DNA of 37,048 nt from Patescibacteria group bacterium. GTDB taxonomy: Bacteria; Patescibacteria; Microgenomatia; Daviesbacterales; UBA10151. The translations under genes were made by a program, and so were the position numbers. Below the pieces are notes generated by a model, which was not told the DNA's origin, ran no database searches, and was given only the letters and a program-made list of their open reading frames with translations. This document shows, one piece after another, positions 14,691 through 21,060 of this stretch. Position 1 is the first letter of the stretch. The number at the start of each line of letters is the position of its first letter. The stretch covers positions 37,871-74,918 of the forward strand of contig JAMDBX010000006.1 of assembly GCA_023487645.1 (NCBI GenBank), given 5' to 3'.

Positions 14691-15173
14691 CTAAATAGAA
14701 GAAAAACCCATATCGCAAGCATCGGTACCGCTGCATGTCAGGGATGAACATTGGGAAGGAGTATCGTAAGTTTTACTACCTTCTTTTTTGGCACAAACTA
14801 CATAACCAGTACAATCGCTGCCGCTACATCCTGATGGCAGGGCCTGGTAAACATAGTTTCTACTTGCAGAACAGCTTGGGTCGGCGGGCAATTGATCCAT
14901 ATAGGTTTGACTGGCATCGGAAAAATCCGTTGTCGGCGGACAGCTAAATTGGATCGCCGAAGATGAGGCATAGTAATGTTTTTCGTGGCGGTAAACCTCC
15001 AGTGCCTGACGTAACGAATTGAGGTCACGCAAACGTTTTTGGTCCCGGTTATTTTGCTGGGCTGTACCAAAAACCGATAATCCTATGACAGATAACAGGA
15101 CAATAATCGAGACAGTAACCAAAACTTCTATCATAGTAAAAGCTTTTTGTGATGTTAAATGTAATCTTTTCAT
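14691..15173 (-). CDS. GspG/PilA-like prepilin
   Basis: A 160-residue prepilin when started at the ATG at 15173, which overlaps the stop of the upstream gene by one base (TAATG). The frame is open further upstream, but that part lies inside the neighbour and is unlikely to be used. Leader MKRLHLTSQKA with Ala, not Gly, before the cut: QKA|FTMIEVLVTVSIIVLL. Ala at -1 is tolerated by some prepilin peptidases. The helix continues into RDQKRLRDLNSLRQALEVYRHE, the GspG-like pattern. The C-terminal half has many Cys (CSGSDCTGYVVC, CSSLTCSGTDACD), likely several disulfides. Confidence 0.82.
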   Translation of the reverse strand: MKRLHLTSQKAFTMIEVLVTVSIIVLLSVIGLSVFGTAQQNNRDQKRLRDLNSLRQALEVYRHEKHYYASSSAIQFSCPPTTDFSDASQTYMDQLPADPSCSASRNYVYQALPSGCSGSDCTGYVVCAKKEGSKTYDTPSQCSSLTCSGTDACDMGFSSI

Positions 15174-15673
15174 TATGGTGCGTTTACTTGGTAATTTAGA
15201 TTTGAGGTTGTATCCGCCGGGCAAGAGTTCCCGCTGGGAGGATTCTCCAACTTGGCGCAGAGGTTATAGCCCGTGCAGTACACAGTAGGACTACTACTGC
15301 CATTATTGCAGTTTGTCGGAGTTGCCCAATAGCTGTATTGGTAACCGGTAGTCGAAGACATCGGGTCTTTGGGGAATTGGCTCAGGTAAACCCGGGGGGA
15401 GGCCGACGGAGTAGAGGTTCTACCGGTACCATTAGTCAAAGAAGTGGAAAAATTTAAAGCCGTAGGGTAAAAATTTTGGTCGGCGTGGTACTGCTCCAAA
15501 GCGCTTTGGACTATTTTCAGATCAGCTTGTCTTTTGACATCCCGGGAATTTCTTTGGAAATTGGAAAAAGTGCTAAAACCGATTGCCGTGAGCAAAACCA
15601 CAATCCCCACTGCCACCAATACCTCCAAAAGGGAAAAGCCCGATGATGATTTTAGGGTTTGGGAATGCCACAA
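15173..15673 (-). CDS. GspG/PilA-like prepilin
   Basis: A 166-residue prepilin: MWHSQTLKSSSG|FSLLEVLVAVGIVVLLTAIGF, Glu5 present, then RDVKRQADLKIVQSALEQYHADQNFYP, the typical end of the helix and the YP motif that follows it in GspG-like proteins. The body has Cys near TNCNNG, VYCTGYNLC and NSCPADT, a pattern similar to its downstream neighbour, so the two probably arose by duplication. It is coupled to that neighbour by a one-base TAATG overlap. Confidence 0.84.
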   Translation of the reverse strand: MWHSQTLKSSSGFSLLEVLVAVGIVVLLTAIGFSTFSNFQRNSRDVKRQADLKIVQSALEQYHADQNFYPTALNFSTSLTNGTGRTSTPSASPRVYLSQFPKDPMSSTTGYQYSYWATPTNCNNGSSSPTVYCTGYNLCAKLENPPSGNSCPADTTSNLNYQVNAP

Positions 15674-15683
15674 ATTTTTAATT

Positions 15684-16178
15684 CTACCTTTCTAAACTGG
15701 ATAAACAATAAGGCTGACTACCCCGGTCCAAGGCAGCACAAACTGTCCAGGCTTTCTGGGCAGTTGTTAAACTTCCACCTGATGCCAACGCACTAGTTAG
15801 AGGTTGATATCCTGTACTTGGGGTACCCGGACAATTTGTCGTGTTCGGACAACCACTAGTCCAATTTGTTGTACATGCAGAAGGAGTAGAATAATTAGTG
15901 GCATAAGTTGCAATACAATAATTTCTTGTCCCTGAAGGATCATCGGGTAACCCTCGGGGGAAATCCTTAGCCGAATCAGTCGCGCTATAAGTATAAGTCC
16001 GGTTGGTATAATCCTTAGAAGACTCAATGGCGTCGGCAATGGATTTAATCTCCGATTTTCTTCTTCCATCCGTGGCGCTTTGTCTGGCTCCGGAAAAAAC
16101 CGAAATGCCGATTGCCCCTAAAATGGCAATAATGGCAACCACTACCAAAAGCTCAACCAGAGTAAAACCGTTTTTCAT
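15684..16178 (-). CDS. PilA-like prepilin with leaderless promoter
   Basis: A 164-residue prepilin when started at the ATG at 16178: MKNG|FTLVELLVVVAIIAILGAIG, a textbook type IV pilin N-terminus with Glu5. The frame is open up to 16250, but a good promoter (16189-16217) lies inside that extension, so the longer start is rejected. The C-terminal half is rich in Thr, Ser and Cys (CTTNW, GCPNTTNCPGTPSTGYQ). The promoter makes it the likely head of the transcript running through the minor pilins to pilM-N-O. A 78-nt palindromic repeat element lies just upstream. Confidence 0.85.
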   Translation of the reverse strand: MKNGFTLVELLVVVAIIAILGAIGISVFSGARQSATDGRRKSEIKSIADAIESSKDYTNRTYTYSATDSAKDFPRGLPDDPSGTRNYCIATYATNYSTPSACTTNWTSGCPNTTNCPGTPSTGYQPLTSALASGGSLTTAQKAWTVCAALDRGSQPYCLSSLER

Positions 16179-16188
16179 CTCTACTTTT

Positions 16189-16217
16189 AGTATTGTGTCC
16201 TTTCTTATCTTTGTCAA
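16189..16217 (-). promoter_or_regulatory. Promoter TTGACA-N17-AATACT for the pilin operon head
   Basis: Minus strand: consensus -35 TTGACA (16217-16212), 17-nt spacer, -10 AATACT (16194-16189). Predicted start near 16182, four nt before the ATG at 16178. It decides the start of that gene. Confidence 0.7.
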
Positions 16218-16264
16218 TATCCAGACAAGTAACAGTTCAGGAGTTTTCAAAAACCTTTATTCTT

Positions 16265-16342
16265 GTCATCGCGAGGAGTGTAAACGACGCGGCGATCTCA
16301 TATAAGAGATTGCTTCTCCGCCAGTTGGCGGATCGCAATGAC
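16265..16342. repeat. Palindromic repeat element with nested hairpin, 78 nt
   Basis: Outer arms GTCATCGCGA and TCGCAATGAC pair with one G-T type mismatch; inner arms GGCGATCTC and GAGATTGC pair around ATATAA; a nested CCGCCAGTTGGCGG hairpin sits in the right half. Elements ending in GTCATTGCGA are a widespread type of dispersed intergenic repeat. It lies between two prepilin genes. Confidence 0.75.
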
Positions 16343-16378
16343 ATTTCTTTGTCAAATCCTGAACGATTACCCAGACAA

Positions 16379-16840
16379 CTATTGTTGGTTGCTCCGGCAA
16401 TAATAGTTGGTTCCTGCTTGGCCGGCTCCGGCTGTCTCTAAATTAGCGCAAGCATAATACGAAGTCCGGGGAGGAAAAGTTGGCTGGCCGGCATCAACGG
16501 AGGCATCGGAAGAGAGGCAAGCCGAAGAGGTAGCATCCTTAAAACAATATTTACAGGGTGAACCATTACAAGAGTTAGATGTATCTCCGTCCAAGGGATC
16601 CTTAGGAACGACACCCCCGGAAAAATAACTACTATCTAATGCCCGGTAAGCCTGAGTTGAGGAATCATAGTTGGATTCCATGACATTGGCAACGGCATTA
16701 ATGTCTGCCTCCCTTTTAGAATCCCGGGCTTGTCTTTGAATTCCTCCATAAACTACCATACCGATGGATGCCAAAATAGCAATAATCACAATGACAACCA
16801 AAAGTTCAATCAGGGTAAATCCCGGGGCAGATTTTTTCAA
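16379..16840 (-). CDS. PilA-like prepilin, TTG start
   Basis: A 153-residue prepilin. The start is TTG at 16840, chosen because AAGGAGT lies 5-6 nt before it and no ATG is available near the cleavage motif. The leader is MKKSAPG and the mature start is FTLIELLVVIVIIAILASIG with Glu5, followed by GIQRQARDSKREADINAVANVMES. The body has several Cys (SCNGSPCKYCFKD, SACLSS, YYACANLE, NYYCRSN). It has the same promoter module and the same TTG-plus-strong-SD arrangement as the major-pilin-like gene upstream of pilD, so the two may be expressed together. Confidence 0.85.
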   Translation of the reverse strand: MKKSAPGFTLIELLVVIVIIAILASIGMVVYGGIQRQARDSKREADINAVANVMESNYDSSTQAYRALDSSYFSGGVVPKDPLDGDTSNSCNGSPCKYCFKDATSSACLSSDASVDAGQPTFPPRTSYYACANLETAGAGQAGTNYYCRSNQQ

Positions 16841-16851
16841 GATGACTCCTT

Positions 16852-16889
16852 ATTTAATTGTTGCCACAAGCCAAACTTTCCGTCAAGTA
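16852..16889 (-). promoter_or_regulatory. Shared pilin promoter module, copy 2
   Basis: On the plus strand ATTTAATTGTTGCCACAA (16852-16869), then 11 variable nt, then CGTCAAGTA (16881-16889). Read on the minus strand this gives -35 TTGACG, 18-nt spacer, -10-like AACAAT. The same blocks with the same spacing precede the pilin gene at 18590. Confidence 0.6.
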
Positions 16890-16917
16890 CTGCAAACTTA
16901 AGTCTCTTAACTTTCAT

Positions 16918-16990
16918 CGTCATTCTGGACCCGCCTCTGGCGGAGATAGAATCAGATCCTTTCAGTCGCTTTGCTCCTTCCAGGATGACG
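16918..16990. repeat. Palindromic repeat element, 73 nt
   Basis: Arms CGTCATTCTGGA and TCCAGGATGACG pair over 12 positions with one mismatch; a small CCGCCTCTGGCGG hairpin follows the left arm. It belongs to the common GTCATTCTGGA class of dispersed repeats. It fills most of the gap between pilD and the next prepilin promoter and could also act as a transcriptional or RNA-processing boundary. Confidence 0.75.
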
Positions 16991-17023
16991 TTTTAAACAT
17001 AAACTAGAGTAGTTAACCAACAA

Positions 17024-17947
17024 TTAAAAAACAAACATAAAATGGGTGTAATACCAGTTTAATATCTGGTTGCCCCAAAAAAGGGCTACCAAAGCCCCTA
17101 AACTTAAAAAAGGACCGAAGGGGATAGTTTGACCAAAATTTCTTTGGCGCAAAGCTACCAAAGCCAGGGAATAGATAGCTCCGACAAAAAAGGCTAGGAA
17201 AACAGCCACACCGATATTTGGAAAACCTAAGACTAACCCCAACAGAAAAACATATTTGACATCACCCCAGCCCATACCCCGTCCCCGGGTCACAATTATT
17301 AATAAAATAAAGACGCCGGCAATGGCCAGCCCTGCCACGGCATTCCAAAACAGGGGTAAAAACAACCTTTGGGCATAATCATATAAATAACTATTGTAGG
17401 GAGGTAGTAAATACTTGGCAAAAGGCATATTAGAGGAGGAGAGTCCTTCAAAGGTGTAAACTACCCGCAACGTGTTGGCTCCTAAAAGGTAAACCACTGT
17501 CACTATTGTGGAAGGATAGATGATCCGGTCAAAAATCAACCCGGTCCGAAAGTCCGTCCAAAAAACTATCGTTACCACTACAACTATAAAAATTTTGAAA
17601 AGAAAATCGGCCAGCAGTACAAAATTACCCCAATCGGCAAAGTTGAAAAGTTTAATAAAAGCTTCATCTGTAGGGAAACTTAGTTTGAAAAGGACCGCAA
17701 CCAAAAGACCCAAGACAAGCTCGGTTAATAAATTCGATAAGGGAATTTTTGCCTGGCAATAACGGCATTTACCCTTAAGCCAAAGATAGGAAAAAACCGG
17801 AAAAAGGTCGTACCAGGCAAGTTTATGTTTACATGCCTCACAGTACGACCTTCCCCAAAATGATCTCTTATCTTCCGACCTATCAGCTATTGCTTTAGCC
17901 AAACTCCCTAAAACAATTCCCAATACCAATCCTAATACTACTACCAT
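17024..17947 (-). CDS. pilD: Prepilin peptidase PilD
   Basis: PilD is the membrane aspartic protease that removes prepilin leaders after the Gly and N-methylates the new terminus. The 307-residue protein has the N-terminal methyltransferase-type domain with two zinc-binding pairs, CEAC (36-39) and CRYC (61-64). It then has about seven hydrophobic segments with the catalytic aspartates in FWTDFRTGLIFD (about D132) and GMGWGDVKYVFLLG (about D229). All key residues are present. It lies 13 nt below the major-pilin-like gene, so enzyme and substrate are co-transcribed. It is the only prepilin peptidase in the window and presumably serves all the prepilins here. Confidence 0.95.
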   Translation of the reverse strand: MVVVLGLVLGIVLGSLAKAIADRSEDKRSFWGRSYCEACKHKLAWYDLFPVFSYLWLKGKCRYCQAKIPLSNLLTELVLGLLVAVLFKLSFPTDEAFIKLFNFADWGNFVLLADFLFKIFIVVVVTIVFWTDFRTGLIFDRIIYPSTIVTVVYLLGANTLRVVYTFEGLSSSNMPFAKYLLPPYNSYLYDYAQRLFLPLFWNAVAGLAIAGVFILLIIVTRGRGMGWGDVKYVFLLGLVLGFPNIGVAVFLAFFVGAIYSLALVALRQRNFGQTIPFGPFLSLGALVALFWGNQILNWYYTHFMFVF

Positions 17948-17960
17948 AGATCAATTATAT

Positions 17961-18590
17961 TTAATACGAGCAGGTACCTCCAGAACCAGAAAGTGTAGAT
18001 CCTAACAAACTCAGATTAGTACCCTGTTCATAGAATTGTGCTCCTTGACCATTATATGTCCCGGTAGGGGACCCACCATCATTTGCCATCTTACCTTGTT
18101 GCTGCGTTGATTCTAGCTTAGTTACAATTTCCCAGCTCTCACCTGAAGCAGCGGTACTATCTGCGCAGTAAACATAATGGTTACCATTGCCAGTACCAGT
18201 ATTAGAGTTTATCGGGTCTATTGGTAAAACCGGGATAGACATATTAGTTCCTGACAGTTTAACGGCCACCCATCCTGTCCCATCTGACTTACGGGCTCCA
18301 ATAGCACCTCCGTTACCAGTTTGATTACCTCCTGCAACGCTATCTCCTCGACAACCATAAGCACCTCCATTACATAATAAATTTTGGCCTGACTGGGTTG
18401 CTTCCTGAATAGCCACAGAGATGGCCTGCTGTAAGTTGGCGAGATCCGTGAGCCTTGCAGCATCTCGACTTCTCTTAGTCATTTCAATTGGATTGACAAT
18501 CAAAACGACAACTGCTGCTAATACGGCAATAATTGCGATGACAATCAAAACGACAACTAAGGTGAATCCTCGGGCAGTTGTTTTTCTCAA
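17961..18590 (-). CDS. Major-pilin-like prepilin with Val in place of Glu5
   Basis: A 209-residue prepilin starting at TTG (18590), preceded by a near-perfect SD (AAGGAGGTGAG) 5 nt upstream. Leader MRKTTARG, mature start FTLVVVLIVIAIIAVLAAVVVLIV. Mature position 5, Glu in nearly all type IV pilins, is Val. The six residues VVVLIV around it are repeated 15 codons later, and the DNA of the two copies is identical over 20 nt (18539-18558 and 18494-18513). The rest of the helix (NPIEMTKRSRDAARLTDLANLQQAI) and a Gly/Ser/Asn-rich, Cys-containing body are normal. Its strong translation signals and place between pilC and pilD suggest the major pilin, but Glu5 normally matters for assembly. Either the sequence is wrong there or the protein is unusual. 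Confidence 0.85.
   Translation of the reverse strand: MRKTTARGFTLVVVLIVIAIIAVLAAVVVLIVNPIEMTKRSRDAARLTDLANLQQAISVAIQEATQSGQNLLCNGGAYGCRGDSVAGGNQTGNGGAIGARKSDGTGWVAVKLSGTNMSIPVLPIDPINSNTGTGNGNHYVYCADSTAASGESWEIVTKLESTQQQGKMANDGGSPTGTYNGQGAQFYEQGTNLSLLGSTLSGSGGTCSY
18494..18558 (-). repeat. 20-nt perfect direct repeat within the pilin helix region
   Basis: TGACAATCAAAACGACAACT occurs at 18494-18513 and again at 18539-18558, 45 nt (15 codons) apart, in the same frame. The copy at 18539-18558 covers the codon where Glu5 is expected. Confidence 0.95.
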
Positions 18591-18619
18591 ATTGACTCAC
18601 CTCCTTACTTTTCTTGATA

Positions 18620-18657
18620 ATTTAATTGTTGTCACAAATTATCGGTATCGTCAAGTA
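18620..18657 (-). promoter_or_regulatory. Shared pilin promoter module, copy 1
   Basis: Plus-strand ATTTAATTGTTGTCACAA (18620-18637), 11 variable nt, CGTCAAGTA (18649-18657). On the minus strand: -35 TTGACG (18654-18649), 18-nt spacer, -10-like AACAAT (18630-18625). The leader of about 28 nt carries the strong SD of the pilin gene. It matches copy 2 at 16852-16889 in sequence and spacing. Confidence 0.6.
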
Positions 18658-18676
18658 GCGACTCAATATCAGCTGA

Positions 18677-19885
18677 TTACTGAATATTAGTTGTCAGCTG
18701 GTAAATAGGCAGGATAACCGAGATGACCAAAAAGGCCACTCCCACACCCAAAAGCACTAAGATTACCGGTTCAATTAAAGTAGTAATATTTTTTAAGGAA
18801 TTATCCGCCTCTGATTCAAAATACTCCGAAACCCGGGAGAGCACCTCATCTAATTTACCTGTTTCTTCTCCGGTTTTGACCATCTGACCGACAATTCGGG
18901 GAAAAGTGGGCATCGCCAGCAGTTGGCTGGAAAAGGTCAGGCCCCTTTCCACCCCTTTATAAGAAATATCCAGGCCGTCTTTAAACACCTGGTTACTCAC
19001 CACATCAGTAGAAATCTTAATTGCTTCCAGGATTGAAAGCCCGGCAGCGATAAGTAAGCTCAGAGTCCGGGTAAAATCAGTTAAGATAACCAAAGTGGTA
19101 ATCCTACCTAAAATCGGGGTTTTTAAAATGAGCTTATCAATGTTTAACCGTCCGTCGGCAGTTGCCCGATATTTTTTTACTGCGATTACTACTCCCGCAA
19201 CGACAATAACCACTAACCACCAGAAATTAAGCATAAAGTTAGAAAATCCGATTAAGATCTTCGTCGGCAAAGGCAAATCCATGCTCGATTCCTTATACAA
19301 GCTTAAAAGTTTAGGCATGACAAAAAAAATCATCACACCCATCACTCCACCCATCATCGTTATCACTACCGCCGGATAGATCATGGCACTTCTCACCTTG
19401 CCCTGAAATTCCCGCTGCTTTTCCAAATTTTTAGCCAATTCCAGTAAAATCGTATCCATCTTACCCGAAGCCTGTCCTGCCCTGATTAATTTACTGTACA
19501 GGGAAGGAAAAACCTCAGGATGTTTTTCCAGGGCTGAGGCAAAATCCAAGCCTCCATTAATATCGGTGGAAATATCCTCCAAAACCTTTTTAAAATTTTT
19601 ATTGGATTGTTGCTCCTGTAAAATATCCAAAGCTTCGGATAAGACCAAACCCGCCCCGATCATTGTCGCCAACTGTCTGGTCATTACCACTACATCAGTA
19701 AAGGAAACCCGGGAAGTAAATTTTTCCCAAAATTTTTGCTGCTTTTCGTTAAGAGGCTTTAATGAGATAAGTATCAGTTTTTTTCTGCGGATCAGGTTAG
19801 CAGCCTGGCGCTCATCTACCGCCCCGACATCTCCCCGGTGGTAAACTCCTTGTACATCTTTGGCTACATAAGTAAAGGCTGGCAT
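18677..19885 (-). CDS. pilC: Type IV pilus inner-membrane platform protein PilC
   Basis: PilC is the polytopic membrane platform on which PilB and PilT act. The 402-residue protein has the two tandem GspF domains of the family: residues ~65-190 (VVMTRQLATMIGAGLVLSEALDIL through MIYPAVVITMMGGVMGVMIFFVMPK) and ~265-395 (ILTDFTRTLSLLIAAGLSILEAIKI through LIEPVILVLLGVGVAFLVISVILPIYQL). There are three clear membrane segments, plus the Leu/Val-rich helix at about 210-230. The ATG at 19885 is 4 nt after the pilT stop. The promoter of the pilin gene lies just downstream, so the pilB-T-C and pilin-pilD units are separately startable. Confidence 0.95.
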   Translation of the reverse strand: MPAFTYVAKDVQGVYHRGDVGAVDERQAANLIRRKKLILISLKPLNEKQQKFWEKFTSRVSFTDVVVMTRQLATMIGAGLVLSEALDILQEQQSNKNFKKVLEDISTDINGGLDFASALEKHPEVFPSLYSKLIRAGQASGKMDTILLELAKNLEKQREFQGKVRSAMIYPAVVITMMGGVMGVMIFFVMPKLLSLYKESSMDLPLPTKILIGFSNFMLNFWWLVVIVVAGVVIAVKKYRATADGRLNIDKLILKTPILGRITTLVILTDFTRTLSLLIAAGLSILEAIKISTDVVSNQVFKDGLDISYKGVERGLTFSSQLLAMPTFPRIVGQMVKTGEETGKLDEVLSRVSEYFESEADNSLKNITTLIEPVILVLLGVGVAFLVISVILPIYQLTTNIQ

Positions 19886-19889
19886 CTGT

Positions 19890-20945
19890 TTATTCTCCTA
19901 CCAATTTAGCTAAAATTTCCGGCCGAAGGACAAAATTTTGAGCAGTTTCAAATTCAACCCGTCCTTCTTTAATCAAACGAGCCAAAGAAGACTCCAAAGT
20001 TACCATTCCCAACTCTCCCGATGTCTGGATTAGGTTATCAATTAAATGGCTTTTGGCATCGCGGACCATAGAAGCAAGAGCTGGTGTCTTCAACAACAGT
20101 TCTACCGCCAGAATCCGTCCCGGAGAGATAGTCGGCACCAGCCGTTGAGAGATCACGGCCTCCAAAGTTGAAGCTAGCTGAAGCCTGATTTGCGGCTGTT
20201 GGTTTTCCGGAAAAACATCAATAATCCGGTCAATAGTTTGGGCTGCAGAGTTAGTATGCAAAGTTGCCAACACCAGATGTCCGGTTTCAGCAATTGTAAT
20301 TGCCGCGGCAATAGTTTCATAGTCTCTCATTTCACCCACCAACACTACATCAGGATCCTCCCGCAATGCCGCCCGCAGCGCATTAGCCCAACTTTTAGTA
20401 TCTACCAGCATCTCCCGTTGGCTGACTAAAGCCTTGCCTTTGGGATAAACATATTCGATCGGATCTTCAATAGTAATAATATGTGAAGTCCGGGTGTGGT
20501 TGATACGGTTAATCATGGCAGCAAGACTAGTTGATTTACCGTGGCCTGTAGGGCCGGTCACTAAAATTAAACCTTGTCTTAAATCTACCAGTCTACTTAT
20601 CGGATCGGGAAGTCCCAAAGTATCCAGCTCGGGAATAATCAACGGAATCAACCTTAAAGCGGCACTTAAGTGGGCTTGTTGTTTAAAAATATTTACCCGG
20701 AAACGGGCCTTTCCGTGAAGAGAGAGGGCAAAATCAAGTTCTAATGTAGTTTCAAAAGCTTGTTTTTGGGCAGGGGTAAGGATTGGTAATAATAAGCTGG
20801 TCATGTCCACATCGGTAAGTACAGGAGTCCCTAAAACAGGCAACAGTTCACCATGAAGGCGCAACATAGGAGGATAACCTACCACCAAGTGCAAGTCGGA
20901 AGCGTTGCGGGCAACTGTAATATCTAAAAGTTGTTGAATATTCAT
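19890..20945 (-). CDS. pilT: Pilus retraction ATPase PilT
   Basis: PilT is the hexameric ATPase that disassembles the pilus and powers twitching or DNA uptake. The 351-residue protein has the standard length. Motifs: Walker A GPTGHGKST (131-139, with His where Ser is commoner), Asp box TIEDPIEYVYP, Walker B REDPDVVLVGEMRD, and His box ATLHTNSAAQTIDRIID. The N-terminal NASDLHLVVGYPPMLRLHGEL is the PilT/GspE PAS-like start. The PilT-typical AIRNLIREGK-like end is present only as LARLIKEGRVEFETAQNF. It is followed closely by pilC and separated from pilB by an A/T-rich repeat region of 115 nt. Confidence 0.95.
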   Translation of the reverse strand: MNIQQLLDITVARNASDLHLVVGYPPMLRLHGELLPVLGTPVLTDVDMTSLLLPILTPAQKQAFETTLELDFALSLHGKARFRVNIFKQQAHLSAALRLIPLIIPELDTLGLPDPISRLVDLRQGLILVTGPTGHGKSTSLAAMINRINHTRTSHIITIEDPIEYVYPKGKALVSQREMLVDTKSWANALRAALREDPDVVLVGEMRDYETIAAAITIAETGHLVLATLHTNSAAQTIDRIIDVFPENQQPQIRLQLASTLEAVISQRLVPTISPGRILAVELLLKTPALASMVRDAKSHLIDNLIQTSGELGMVTLESSLARLIKEGRVEFETAQNFVLRPEILAKLVGE

Positions 20946-20947
20946 AA

Positions 20948-21060
20948 AATAAAGTCAAAACTCAAAAATCAAAGGTCAAAAGTACAAGTTAAAATTTAAA
21001 AGTATTTAAGACTTTTCACTTTTTAATTGAAATTTTGAATTTTGCATTTTGAATTTTAAA
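20948..21060. repeat. A/T-rich low-complexity repeat between pilB and pilT
   Basis: About 113 nt with an A-rich half (AAACTCAAAAATCAAAGG, then GTTAAAATTTAAAAG) and a T-rich half (GAAATTTTGAATTTTGCA, then TTTTGAATTTTAAATT). The halves are partly inverted copies of each other and could form a long weak hairpin. It resembles the CAAAATGCAAAATTC type of dispersed repeat. No promoter or gene is evident in it. Confidence 0.6.

Noticed and set aside
14691..15224. Longer start (15224) for the GspG-like prepilin
   Set aside because: It would add a leader overlapping the upstream gene; the TAATG junction at 15173 gives a normal prepilin leader.
16179..16250. Longer start (16250) for the PilA-like prepilin
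   Set aside because: A TTGACA-N17-AATACT promoter lies inside the extension, and MKNG|FTLVE is a complete leader.
20519..20545. PilT Walker A with His (GPTGHGKST) as a defect
   Set aside because: The essential Gly, Lys and Ser/Thr are intact; the position is variable in this superfamily.
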